Shown: piece by piece, positions 8,481 through 17,256 of the stretch
Layout: each line of letters begins with the position of its first letter
Numbering within the stretch: position 1 is the stretch's first letter
NCBI GenBank assembly: GCA_039917615.1
Contig: JBDSJD010000024.1
Location: forward strand, 62,001-126,000
Source of the DNA: ZC4RG30 sp039917615
GTDB taxonomy: Bacteria > Pseudomonadota > Gammaproteobacteria > Steroidobacterales > Steroidobacteraceae
Length of the DNA stretch: 64,000 nucleotides
Reading direction: 5' to 3'
Made by a program: the position numbers and the translations under genes
The notes under the pieces: model-generated
Told to the model about the DNA's origin: nothing
The model's input: the letters and a program-made list of their open reading frames with translations, nothing else
Databases searched by the model: none

Positions 8481-9569
8481 ATGCAGCGTACGCTGGTCAT
8501 ATTGGCTGTATTTGTGCTGGTGACAGTGGCGCTCGCCACCGGCGTGCTGGCGGCAAACTGGCCTTTCTGGGCGCGTGCCTGGCGCTGGCAGTTGGCTGAT
8601 GAGGGCTGGCCTGCGGTGCTGCCGGGCCCCACGCAAACGCTGCGCGGCGGCACGATGGCACTGCCGTTGCATTTTGATGTCGATCCTGCACTGCAGGCTT
8701 TTGCAGCAGACACCAATACCCGGATACTGCTGCTGGCCAGCACCGACGGCCATGGCAGCGCATATCTTGCGCCCGGATACACAGTCACCTCATATGTGGA
8801 TGGTCGAGGGCTCGCAACGGGACTGCTGGCACCTTTATATGGGCTGCTCCTTGCCCAGCAAACCGAGCTTCTCGACACACCGGCCAGCTTGCATTTCAAA
8901 CGCTGGCGCGCCGATCCCCGTGGTGAGGTCACGGCGCGGCAGCTCTTTTGGCAGTTGAGTGGTTTTCCGGCCGGCGTTTTCCGGCCGCTCAATCCCGCCA
9001 GCAGCCGGGCGCAGCTCGCCAGCGGGCCAGATTTCGAACGCGCGACGCGACGCTGGAAACAGACCTGGCCGGCCGGATCACATTTTGAATTGTCGCCGGT
9101 GAATTCACAGCTGCTGGCGATGCTGGTCGCCAGGCAGACTGGCGTGCGCTATGCGCAGCTCCTTGAACAGCAGCTCTGGTCGCAACTGGCGGCGGACGAT
9201 GCAATGGCAATGCTGGATCATCCCCGCGGCAATATCGCAGCGCACTGCTGCCTGCGCGCCACCGCGACTGACTGGCTGCGGCTTGGCCTGCTGCTCGCCG
9301 ACAGCGGCCGGGTAGGTGCCCGGCAGTTGTTGCCCGCCGGCTTTGTCGATGAGATGGCGACCGAATCGCCCGTACATCCTGGCTATGGTTTCGGTTATCG
9401 CATAACGGCAGATCCAGCGGCAGGACTGGTGCTGGTCCTCGAAACGACTGGACGGCAGCTGCTTATCGCCCCGGTAGCGCGCCGTGCAGTGCTGTGGGTC
9501 GGTACAGGCGCGCCACCCTTGCAGCTGTATCGACTGCTTAGTGCAGAAGCTGCAAGCGGGCCACGCTGA
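8481..9569 (+). CDS. beta-lactamase/NylB-fold protein lacking catalytic motifs
   Basis: A 362-residue protein with an N-terminal membrane anchor or uncleaved signal (residues 4-24) and a class C beta-lactamase-like fold recognisable from DPRGEVTARQLFWQLSGFPAG, RATATDWLRLGLLLADSG and ARQLLPAGFVDEM. The catalytic parts are missing. Where SxxK is expected (residues 104-109) it reads SYVDGR, with no Ser-x-x-Lys, and where YxN is expected it reads FELSPVN (202-208), with Leu in place of Tyr. It therefore looks like a pseudo-enzyme, perhaps a binding or scaffolding protein in the periplasm. It is divergent from glgA and 74 bp before the efflux genes. The fold call rests on motif spacing only. Confidence 0.68.
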   Translation: MQRTLVILAVFVLVTVALATGVLAANWPFWARAWRWQLADEGWPAVLPGPTQTLRGGTMALPLHFDVDPALQAFAADTNTRILLLASTDGHGSAYLAPGYTVTSYVDGRGLATGLLAPLYGLLLAQQTELLDTPASLHFKRWRADPRGEVTARQLFWQLSGFPAGVFRPLNPASSRAQLASGPDFERATRRWKQTWPAGSHFELSPVNSQLLAMLVARQTGVRYAQLLEQQLWSQLAADDAMAMLDHPRGNIAAHCCLRATATDWLRLGLLLADSGRVGARQLLPAGFVDEMATESPVHPGYGFGYRITADPAAGLVLVLETTGRQLLIAPVARRAVLWVGTGAPPLQLYRLLSAEAASGPR

Positions 9570-9643
9570 CATCCTGATTACAGGTTGGTTCCCCGCGCTA
9601 AACAGCTGTCTGTAGTCGGAGACGGATGCAATAATGCGGCTAT

Positions 9644-10768
9644 ATGGCTGACGTTCGCACAGTGGTTACCGGGATCAGTATTGCGCTCGCACTGGCATGC
9701 GCGGGCTGGGCGATTTATGAAGTGAAGCACGAGGCGCCCGCCGGAGCCCCGCGCGCACAGACGCGGCAGCCCGGGGCGGGCGGCACTAGTGGCGGGGCGC
9801 CGATCACCGTCGTTACTGCTGTGGCAAAGCAGCGCGACATCAATGTTGGCATCGAGGCCATCGGCACCGCCAACTCCAATGAAGCGGTCACCATCACCTC
9901 GCGTACCAGCAACATCGTCACTGCCATCCATTTCAGCGATGGCGAGACGGTAAAGAAAGGGCAGGTGCTGGTAGAGCTTGATCGTGAGCAGTCGGCAGCA
10001 GACCTTGCAGCGGCAACTGCGGCGTTCGCGGAAAGTAGCAGCCAGTTCAATCGCAGCCGTGAGCTGCTGTCAATGCAGGTTCTCTCCAAGGCGCAGTATG
10101 AACAGCTCGAGGCCACGATGAAGGCCAACGAGGCAAGAGTTGCTGCAGCGCAGGCACGCCTGTCGGACACCTACATCCGCGCACCATTCTCAGGCGGCGT
10201 GGGAATGCGCCGGGTAAGCCTGGGTGCGCTCATCAGCCCGGGCACCGTCATCACCACGCTCGATGACACGAGCTCAATCAAGGTGGATTTCGCCGTGCCG
10301 GAATCCCATGTGGGCCAGCTGCGTGTCGGGCAGAACGTGCTTGCACACACCAACGCCTATCCGGGCCGTAAGTTCACCGGTCGCGTAGACAGCATCGATT
10401 CGCGCGTCGATCAGAACACGCGTGCAGTGACTGTGCGTGCACTCGTCGCCAATGCCAATGCCGCGCTCAAGCCGGGCATGTTCCTGACGGTCGAACTGTC
10501 ACAGGACCGTCGGCCGGCAGTCGCCATTCCGGAAGAGGCCGTCGTGCCAGAGCAGGCGCGTCAATTCGTCTATGTCATAGACGGCGCCGTCGCCCGCAAG
10601 CGCGAAGTGATGCTGGGGCGACGGGAGCCGGGCTTCGTGGAGGTTACCAGTGGCCTTGCCGCGGGCGATCATGTGGTGATCGAGGGCACGATCAAGCTGC
10701 GTGACGGTGCGCCGGTGAAGGAGGCAAGACCGACCGCCACTGCCGTTGCCGACGCACCCGGGTCATGA
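9644..10768 (+). CDS. RND efflux periplasmic adaptor (HlyD/MFP family)
   Basis: A 374-residue membrane-fusion protein that links an inner-membrane RND pump to an outer-membrane channel. It has an N-terminal membrane segment (residues 7-24) instead of a clear lipobox, the lipoyl half-motif SDGETVKKGQVLVELD, an alpha-hairpin region around 115-165, the second lipoyl half DTYIRAPFSGGVG, and a C-terminal beta-barrel/membrane-proximal part with IPEEAVVPEQARQFVYVIDG. It ends in an ATGA overlap with the pump gene, so the two are made in fixed proportion. No outer-membrane factor follows, so a TolC-type protein encoded elsewhere must be used. Confidence 0.93.
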   Translation: MADVRTVVTGISIALALACAGWAIYEVKHEAPAGAPRAQTRQPGAGGTSGGAPITVVTAVAKQRDINVGIEAIGTANSNEAVTITSRTSNIVTAIHFSDGETVKKGQVLVELDREQSAADLAAATAAFAESSSQFNRSRELLSMQVLSKAQYEQLEATMKANEARVAAAQARLSDTYIRAPFSGGVGMRRVSLGALISPGTVITTLDDTSSIKVDFAVPESHVGQLRVGQNVLAHTNAYPGRKFTGRVDSIDSRVDQNTRAVTVRALVANANAALKPGMFLTVELSQDRRPAVAIPEEAVVPEQARQFVYVIDGAVARKREVMLGRREPGFVEVTSGLAAGDHVVIEGTIKLRDGAPVKEARPTATAVADAPGS

Positions 10769-13700
10769 CGCTTTCCGACCTCTCGATCCGGCGGCCGGTA
10801 TTCGCCACCGTGCTGTCTTTGCTGCTGCTGATCGTCGGCGTGATGGCCACGCTGCGCCTGTCGCTGCGCGAATACCCGGACATCTCGCAGCCCATAGTCA
10901 CTGTCAGCGTGAACTATCGTGGCGCCAATGCCTCGGTGGTCGAGACCCGCATCACGCAGATCCTCGAGAACGAAATAGCCGGCCTGGAAGGTGTGGACAA
11001 GCTCACCTCGCAGAGCCGCGATGAGCGTTCCCAGGTCATCGTGCAGTTTACCGCCAGCCGCGACATCGATTCGGCCGCCAACGACGTGCGCGACCGCATC
11101 ACGCGCATCATGGCGCGGCTGCCGGACGAAGCCGACCCGCCGCAGATCGAAAAGCAGGAAAGCGGTTCCGATCCGGTGATGTTCATCATTCTCACCAGCA
11201 ACATTCGCAACGGCCTGGAACTCACCGACTATGCGGAGCGCTACCTGGTTGATCGCATCGGCGCCGTGTCGGGCGTCGCCAGCGTCTTCATCAATGGGGC
11301 GCGCCGGTATTCCATGCGCGTATGGCTGGATCGCGGCGCCATGGCGGCCCGCCGCATCGCGATCTCGGATATCGAAGCCGCGCTGCGCAGCCAGAACATC
11401 GAGCTGCCCGCTGGCCGCATCGAATCGCTGCAGCGCGAGTTCACGCTGCGCACGGAAACCTCGCTGCGCAACGAGAGCGATTTCCGCAGTCTCGTTGTGG
11501 GGCGTGGACAGGATGGTTATCTGGTGCGCCTGGGTGATGTGGCCCAGGTGCAGCTGGCTGCCGAGAACCAGCGGGGTGGTTCAGCAGTCGACGGCGGCCC
11601 GGCGCTGTTGATGCCTGTTTCGGCATTGTCGACCGCCAACGTGCTCGAGGTTTCCGCCGCCGTCAAGAAGGAGATGGCGCTGATCCGTGAGACGCTGCCG
11701 AAGGACATCACCTTCGAGGTGAATATCGACAACTCGATGTTCATCCGCGAGTCGATGCGCAAGGTGGTGGTGGCGCTGGGCGAGACTGGGGTCATCGTGC
11801 TCGTGGTCATCTTCCTGTTCCTGGGCAGCGTGCGCGCCACGCTGATTCCAGCCGTCACCATTCCGGTTTCCATACTCGCGGCCACGATCGTGATGGCCGC
11901 GCTCCATTATTCGATCAACACACTGACTTTGCTGGGCGCTGTGCTGGCGATTGGTCTCGTGGTCGATGACGCCATCGTCGTGCTCGAGAATATCGTGCGG
12001 CGGATCGAGCATGGCGAGCCGCCGCTGCTCGCGGCCATGAACGGCAGTCGGGAGATCAGCTTTGCCGTGGTCGCCACCACCATGGTGCTGGTCGCCGTGT
12101 TCCTGCCCGTTTCCTACCTGCAGGGCAATGTCGGCAAGCTGTTCAGCGAGTTCGGCGTGTCGGTGGCGGCGGCGGTGGTGTTCTCGGCCGTGGTGGCGCT
12201 CACCCTCACGCCCATGATGACCTCGAAGCTGTTCGCCAAGGGACTGCATCGTGGCCGCGTTGCGAGCGCGGTGGATGGCTTGTTCAAGTCGGTAATCGCC
12301 AGTTACAACTCTGCGCTGCGTGCGTCGCTGGTCGGCGCCCGGCCGGTCTTGCTGCTGTCGTTCGCCGGGCTTTCCGCCGCGGTTGTGCTGTCACTGCTGG
12401 TGGCAGGCTGGCCTTGGTCCGGCATGCGGCTGGCGAACGAACTGGCACCCGCAGAAGATCGAGGGCGCGTGCAGGTTCAGGTGGTTGCGCCAGAAGGTTC
12501 TACCGTTGACTACACACAGCGCCAGCTCGCCACGGTGGCCGAGATCGCAAGGGACGAGGTAGTGAGAGGCAACGCGACGCGGGTAATCCAGCGCACCGGC
12601 AACAACAACAGTCAGGCGACTGTAAGCTTTGGCCAGATAATGCTGCCCATGAAAGAATGGGGTGCCCGGCCGGATACCACGGCGCAGATCGTGCAGCGGC
12701 TGCGGCAACGCACGCAGGACATTCCCGGCGCGCGGGTCGTGCCGCAGACTCCCGGTGGCATGAGCGGTTTCGGCAAACCACTGCAGATCGTGCTGCAGGG
12801 TCCCGAGTACCGTCCGCTGGCGCAGCTGGCGCAGAAGGTGATGGATGAGGCTGGCAACAATCCCGGTCTCGTCAACCTCGAGATGAACTACGAGGAACGC
12901 CAGCCGCAGCTGCAGGTCAGCGTCGATCGCGACAAGGCAGCTGACCTCGGCGTGTCACTGGTCAATGTGGCGCGTGCGCTGGAGACCATGCTCGGCTCCC
13001 GCGTGGTCACCACCTTCCAGATGGGCGGCGACGAATACAACGTCGTGCTGCAGGCCCGCGACGATCAGCGCGCATCGGTGGGCGATCTGGACAACATCTA
13101 TGTGCGCTCCGACAACAACGGCGAGCTGGTGCCGCTTGAGAGTGTGGTGAGCACCCGCGAATCCTCCGCCGCTTCCGAGTTGCGCCGCTTCAACCGCATG
13201 CGTTCGGTGAGTATCACGGCGAACCTGGCAACCGGCTACTCGCTGGGCGAGGCGCTCGACTATGTCGAAAATACGGTGCGCGAACTGCAAGGCGACCTGC
13301 CCGTGCAGATTGATTATGACGGCGAATCGCGTGACCTGAAGCGGGCGGCTGGCGGGCTGGTGCTCACCTTCGCCTTCGCCATGCTCATCGTCTATCTGGT
13401 GCTGGCCGCGCAGTTTGAGAGTTTCGTGCACCCGCTGGTTATCCTGGCTGCGGTGCCCATGGCCCTGACCGGCGCCCTGTTCGGGCTGTGGCTGTTTGGT
13501 TCCACGATCAACATTTTCAGCCAGATTGGTGCGGTGATGCTCATCGGCATTGCCAGCAAGAACGGCATCCTGATCGTGGAATTCGCCAACCAGTTGCGTG
13601 ACCGCGGCGTGGAATTCGTCGAAGCCACCATTCAGGCGGCCACTGCCCGCCTGCGGCCGGTGCTGATGACCACCCTCGCGACGGCATTCGGTGCGGTGCC

Positions 13701-13935
13701 CCTGATGATTGCCACCGGCGCCGGCGCCGAGAGTCGCCAGTCGATCGGCGCAACGGTGTTCTTCGGTTCGCTTTTTGCGGTGGCGCTCACCCTGTTCGTG
13801 GTGCCGGCGCTATACGTCAAGATGGCACGCAATACCCGCTCGCCACAGCACCTGTCGCGGCTGATCGACCGCCTGCGGGGAGCCGACGGCAGCGCCCCGG
13901 CCGTGAAACCAGCCCCCACGGCCCCCACCATCTGA
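10765..13935 (+). CDS. RND efflux pump permease (AcrB/MdtB class)
   Basis: A 1056-residue proton-driven multidrug-type transporter. It starts LSIRRPVFATVLSLLLL (first membrane helix), carries two large periplasmic loops and twelve predicted membrane segments, and has GLVVDDAIVVLENI in helix 4 with the paired Asp residues of the proton relay. The C-terminal half has MLIGIASKNGILIVEFAN and RPVLMTTLATAFGAVPLM. Length and order match the hydrophobe/amphiphile efflux subfamily. The substrate cannot be read from sequence. No regulator gene is adjacent. A GC-rich inverted repeat with a long loop (13948-13954 with 13983-13989) lies just after the gene and could end the transcript, but it has no convincing T-run. 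Confidence 0.94.
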   Translation: MTLSDLSIRRPVFATVLSLLLLIVGVMATLRLSLREYPDISQPIVTVSVNYRGANASVVETRITQILENEIAGLEGVDKLTSQSRDERSQVIVQFTASRDIDSAANDVRDRITRIMARLPDEADPPQIEKQESGSDPVMFIILTSNIRNGLELTDYAERYLVDRIGAVSGVASVFINGARRYSMRVWLDRGAMAARRIAISDIEAALRSQNIELPAGRIESLQREFTLRTETSLRNESDFRSLVVGRGQDGYLVRLGDVAQVQLAAENQRGGSAVDGGPALLMPVSALSTANVLEVSAAVKKEMALIRETLPKDITFEVNIDNSMFIRESMRKVVVALGETGVIVLVVIFLFLGSVRATLIPAVTIPVSILAATIVMAALHYSINTLTLLGAVLAIGLVVDDAIVVLENIVRRIEHGEPPLLAAMNGSREISFAVVATTMVLVAVFLPVSYLQGNVGKLFSEFGVSVAAAVVFSAVVALTLTPMMTSKLFAKGLHRGRVASAVDGLFKSVIASYNSALRASLVGARPVLLLSFAGLSAAVVLSLLVAGWPWSGMRLANELAPAEDRGRVQVQVVAPEGSTVDYTQRQLATVAEIARDEVVRGNATRVIQRTGNNNSQATVSFGQIMLPMKEWGARPDTTAQIVQRLRQRTQDIPGARVVPQTPGGMSGFGKPLQIVLQGPEYRPLAQLAQKVMDEAGNNPGLVNLEMNYEERQPQLQVSVDRDKAADLGVSLVNVARALETMLGSRVVTTFQMGGDEYNVVLQARDDQRASVGDLDNIYVRSDNNGELVPLESVVSTRESSAASELRRFNRMRSVSITANLATGYSLGEALDYVENTVRELQGDLPVQIDYDGESRDLKRAAGGLVLTFAFAMLIVYLVLAAQFESFVHPLVILAAVPMALTGALFGLWLFGSTINIFSQIGAVMLIGIASKNGILIVEFANQLRDRGVEFVEATIQAATARLRPVLMTTLATAFGAVPLMIATGAGAESRQSIGATVFFGSLFAVALTLFVVPALYVKMARNTRSPQHLSRLIDRLRGADGSAPAVKPAPTAPTI

Positions 13936-14010
13936 TCCTCTGCCTTGGGGCCGGACCGCGGGGTAGAATTCCCGGTTCCCACCCGGCCCATTTGATCCGG
14001 GACGGATGCC

Positions 14011-14868
14011 ATGGCCGCCACCCCCTACAAACAAATCGAACAGGAGCGGCAGACGAGTCCGCCTGCGCCCGCGCTGCCCATGCCGTCATCGACCAAGCGC
14101 AAGTTGGCCGCGCAGCTGCGTGGTCTTACGGGCAAGGCCATCGAGGACTACGCGATGATTGCCGAAGGCGATCGCGTGATGGTGTGCCTGTCCGGCGGCA
14201 AGGATTCCTACACCTTGCTCGATATGCTGATGTCCCTGCAACGCAGCGCGCCGATCAATTTCTCGCTGCTTGCGGTAAACCTGGACCAGAAGCAGCCGGA
14301 CTTTCCCGAGCATGTGCTGCCTGAATACCTGCGATCCCTGGGTGTGGATTTCCACATCATCGAGCAGGACACCTACAGCGTAGTCAAACGGCTGATTCCA
14401 GAGGGCCGCACCATGTGCAGCCTGTGCTCGCGCATGCGGCGCGGCGCGCTGTACCGCTATGCGGCCGAAAACGGCATCACCAAGGTGGCGCTCGGGCATC
14501 ATCGCGACGACATCGTCGAGACACTGTTCCTGAACCTGTTCTTCGGTGGCAAGCTCAAGGCGATGGCGCCAAAGCTGCGCTCCGACGACGGACGCCACAT
14601 CGTCATCCGGCCACTGGCCTATGTGGCCGAGCGCGACGTGGCGCGATATGCAACCGCGCGCGGCTTTCCGATCATTCCCTGCAATCTGTGCGGCTCACAG
14701 GAAAATCTGCAGCGCGCCGCGGTGAAGAAGATGCTCGAGGGATGGGAACGTGAATATCCGGGACGCGTCGAGACACTGCTGACCGCGTTGCGCAATGTCG
14801 AGCCCGCGCACCTGGCCGACACGAAACTGTTCGACTTCGCCGGCCTTGCGGCAACCGTGCTGCCATGA
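14011..14868 (+). CDS. ttcA: tRNA 2-thiocytidine(32) synthetase TtcA
   Basis: TtcA thiolates C32 of certain tRNAs using an ATP PP-loop and a 4Fe-4S cluster. The 285-residue product shows the PP-loop SGGKDS at residues 61-66, the cysteine pair CSLC at 136-139, and a second pair CNLC at 224-227, which supply the cluster ligands in known TtcA. HHRDDIVETLFLNLFFGG is the family's second conserved block. The ATG at 14011 follows a GGGACGG ribosome-binding-like stretch. The stop overlaps the next start by ATGA. It is the first gene of a tightly overlapping operon that runs to lptF; its functional relation to the enzymes behind it is unclear. Confidence 0.95.
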   Translation: MAATPYKQIEQERQTSPPAPALPMPSSTKRKLAAQLRGLTGKAIEDYAMIAEGDRVMVCLSGGKDSYTLLDMLMSLQRSAPINFSLLAVNLDQKQPDFPEHVLPEYLRSLGVDFHIIEQDTYSVVKRLIPEGRTMCSLCSRMRRGALYRYAAENGITKVALGHHRDDIVETLFLNLFFGGKLKAMAPKLRSDDGRHIVIRPLAYVAERDVARYATARGFPIIPCNLCGSQENLQRAAVKKMLEGWEREYPGRVETLLTALRNVEPAHLADTKLFDFAGLAATVLP

Positions 14869-16244
14869 AGCCGCCGCTGCCGAACAGCTACTGGGTTGAG
14901 CCAGGGCGGTTTCTCGCTGGCGAGCATCCAGATGGCGGCAATTCGGACAACACGCGTGCACGTCTGAAAACGCTGCTCACAGCGGGTGTGCGCAGTTTCG
15001 TCGATCTGACCCAGGAGCACGAGCTTGCGTCGTATCGCGAGCTGCTGCCGGCGGATATCCGCTATGGGAATTTCCCGATGCTGGATCACTCCGTGCCAGC
15101 ATCGCCACAGCAGATGCGCGCAGTGCAGCAGGCCCTTGCCGAGGGCATGCAGGCAGGCATGGTTTACCTGCACTGCCGCGCCGGCATCGGGCGCACTGGT
15201 ATTACTGTCGGTTGCTACCTGCGCGAACGTGGTGAATCGCAACTGGGCGCCTTGACCGAGCTCAATCGCCTTTGGCAGCAGAACGCGCGTGCCGCCAGCT
15301 GGCCGATCATTCCCGAGACTGAAGAGCAGGAACTCTATGTGCGCGAGTGGCGACCGCAGTCACTTGCAGAACAGCCGCTGCAGCGCTATCGCGGCTGCCT
15401 GCTGACTCTGGCGATTGGCGATGCGCTGGCCAGCGCGCCGGACCCCGCCGCAAACACGGCCGCATGGGCCGACGATACCGGCATGACGCTGTGTGTGGCC
15501 GAAAGCCTGCTGGCCTGCGGTGGCTTCGACGGTCGCGATCAGCTGCAGCGATATCGGGCATGGGCGCAGGATCCGCAAGGTGCGGGCGCTGCGCCGAACG
15601 CGGCCTTGCGGCCGTCGGTGAGCAGTGTGGTTGCACGCGCGGTGTGGAATCGTTCAGCCATCATCGGATCGCACGATCCGGCGCAATTGGATCCTGCGCC
15701 GCTGGCGCGCAGCGCCGCCGCGGCGCTGTTTGCTGGCGGCAGTTCCCAAGCTGCGGCTTCGCTGGCCGCCGATGTCGCGCGCGTTACGCATCAGACGCCA
15801 GTGCTGGTGGATGCCTGCCGGCTGCTGGCAGCAATGATCGCGCAGGCGCTGGCGGGAAGTTCCCGCGAAACAGTGCTGGCCGCCGCAGGTCAGCTCGGCA
15901 CCATACCGCTCCGTGATGAAGTAAGCGCGCTAGCCGCTGGTTGGCAGAACGCGCCGGGGGGTCGGCGCAAACCCTGGCCGGCCGCACTGGGTGTGCTTGA
16001 TCGGGCGGTGCGTTGCTTCGCGCGCAGCCGCAGCATCGGTGATGGCCTGGCGCGGGCGCTGGACTCACCGGGCAGCGACCGGGATGCGGTATGCGCTGTC
16101 TATGGCGCGCTATCCGGCGCGTTCTATGGTGAAGATGCGGTCGAATCCTCGCTGCGTCGGCGAGTGGCTGAATTGCCGCGCCTTGCGCGAATTGCCGACC
16201 AGCTCTACCAGCATGGGTGTGTCACGCATGACGTCACTGCCTGA
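14865..16244 (+). CDS. phosphatase-ADP-ribosylglycohydrolase fusion protein
   Basis: A 459-residue two-domain protein. Residues 1-165 form a dual-specificity/tyrosine-phosphatase domain with the P-loop HCRAGIGRTG (nucleophile Cys104, Arg110) and FVDLTQEHE upstream, which probably carries the general-acid Asp. Residues about 175-450 form an ADP-ribosylglycohydrolase (DraG/ARH) domain: GCLLTLAIGDALAS, then WADDTGM with the first metal-binding Asp pair (203-204), then SDRDAVCAVYGALSGAFYG with Asp405 and Asp407. Both active sites look intact. Likely reactions are dephosphorylation and removal of ADP-ribose from protein, nucleic acid or small-molecule substrates. It overlaps ttcA by ATGA and the metallopeptidase gene by 17 bases. 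The fusion and its neighbours are unusual; the substrate is unknown. Confidence 0.87.
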   Translation: MKPPLPNSYWVEPGRFLAGEHPDGGNSDNTRARLKTLLTAGVRSFVDLTQEHELASYRELLPADIRYGNFPMLDHSVPASPQQMRAVQQALAEGMQAGMVYLHCRAGIGRTGITVGCYLRERGESQLGALTELNRLWQQNARAASWPIIPETEEQELYVREWRPQSLAEQPLQRYRGCLLTLAIGDALASAPDPAANTAAWADDTGMTLCVAESLLACGGFDGRDQLQRYRAWAQDPQGAGAAPNAALRPSVSSVVARAVWNRSAIIGSHDPAQLDPAPLARSAAAALFAGGSSQAAASLAADVARVTHQTPVLVDACRLLAAMIAQALAGSSRETVLAAAGQLGTIPLRDEVSALAAGWQNAPGGRRKPWPAALGVLDRAVRCFARSRSIGDGLARALDSPGSDRDAVCAVYGALSGAFYGEDAVESSLRRRVAELPRLARIADQLYQHGCVTHDVTA

Positions 16245-17256
16245 GCGGCGCACCTGGAGCCGGTTGCCCGATGCAGAGCTGTTGCAGCTGCGTTTCTGCG
16301 ACCTCAAGCTGACGTTTTCGGGCACCGCACTGCAACGACGTCTGCAGCGTGTTTACGGCGAGCTTGAACGGCGCGGCGTGCGCTTCCGTCCGCACATGTG
16401 GCTGTCCGAGGAATGGTTTTCTCCGGACGGCATCCCTGGCATCGCCGTGCCGTTCTACCTTGCGCATCCGCGACTGATGCGCCTGGAGCGCCGCATGATG
16501 CGGCAGGTGGAGGGCGGTAATGCCAACTGGATGATGCGCATCCTGCGACACGAAGTCGGGCACGCCATCGACACCGCCTATCGACTGCGACGCCGGGCGC
16601 GCTGGCGCGAGATTTTCGGGCCGGCTTCGCTGCCCTATCCGGATTCGTATCGCGCCCGTCCAGGAAGCCGGCGCTTCGTGCAGCATCTGGGTGACTGGTA
16701 CGCGCAGAGCCATCCCACCGAAGACTTTGCCGAGACATTTGCGGTCTGGCTGAAGCCGAACTCCGACTGGCGCCGCACCTATGCCAGCTGGCCCGCATGG
16801 GAGAAACTGTGCTTTGTCGAGGAGATCATGCAGGACATCGCCGCGCGGCCGACGCTGGTGCGCAGTCGCGCGCAGATCGAGCCACTCAACGACAACCGTC
16901 GCACCCTGGCGCAGCACTATAGGGAGAAACTGGCGCGCCTCTGCGACTGGCGCAGCGAGGCGGCCGATGGGCTTCTGTTGCGCGTGTTTGCGCGCACTCC
17001 AAAACGCCAGGGAGCCGCGCGCGCCGCTTCTTTCCTGCGCAGCCACCGGCGTGAATTGCTGGTGGGAGCCCAGCGCCTCAGTGAGGCTGATTCCTATACG
17101 TTGCACCAGGTACTGCGACTGGCCATTGACCGATCCGATAATATGCAGCTTTATCTCAGAGGCTCGCAGCGCAATGCCCTGCCGCATGCGCGCTGGCTGC
17201 TCAGTAGTCTGGCGCGGGTGCTGGGCGAGCGGGACCGGCCACAATTGAATCTATGA
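16228..17256 (+). CDS. putative zinc metallopeptidase (HEXXH)
   Basis: A 342-residue protein with a clear zinc-protease signature: RHEVGHAID, where His108 and His112 bind zinc and Glu109 is the catalytic base. HPTEDFAETFAVWL, about 55 residues later, offers acidic third-ligand candidates (Asp166, Glu169). It resembles the putative zinc-binding metallopeptidase family often annotated beside ATP-grasp ligases. No signal peptide is seen, so it is probably cytoplasmic. The frame is open far upstream inside the previous gene; the ATG at 16228 is chosen because it gives a compact protein and a short 17-base overlap, though 16213 is also possible. It overlaps the ATP-grasp gene by ATGA. The substrate may be the peptide bond that the neighbouring ligase makes, which is inference. 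Confidence 0.8.
   Translation: MTSLPERRTWSRLPDAELLQLRFCDLKLTFSGTALQRRLQRVYGELERRGVRFRPHMWLSEEWFSPDGIPGIAVPFYLAHPRLMRLERRMMRQVEGGNANWMMRILRHEVGHAIDTAYRLRRRARWREIFGPASLPYPDSYRARPGSRRFVQHLGDWYAQSHPTEDFAETFAVWLKPNSDWRRTYASWPAWEKLCFVEEIMQDIAARPTLVRSRAQIEPLNDNRRTLAQHYREKLARLCDWRSEAADGLLLRVFARTPKRQGAARAASFLRSHRRELLVGAQRLSEADSYTLHQVLRLAIDRSDNMQLYLRGSQRNALPHARWLLSSLARVLGERDRPQLNL

Noticed and set aside
11581..12249. A His-rich open frame of 222 residues on the minus strand
   Set aside because: It is opposite the RND pump core; the His/Gln/Asp composition is an antisense effect of its codons.
13948..13989. Terminator after the RND pump gene
   Set aside because: GGGCCGG and CCGGCCC pair but with a 28-base loop and no T-run; not strong enough to list.
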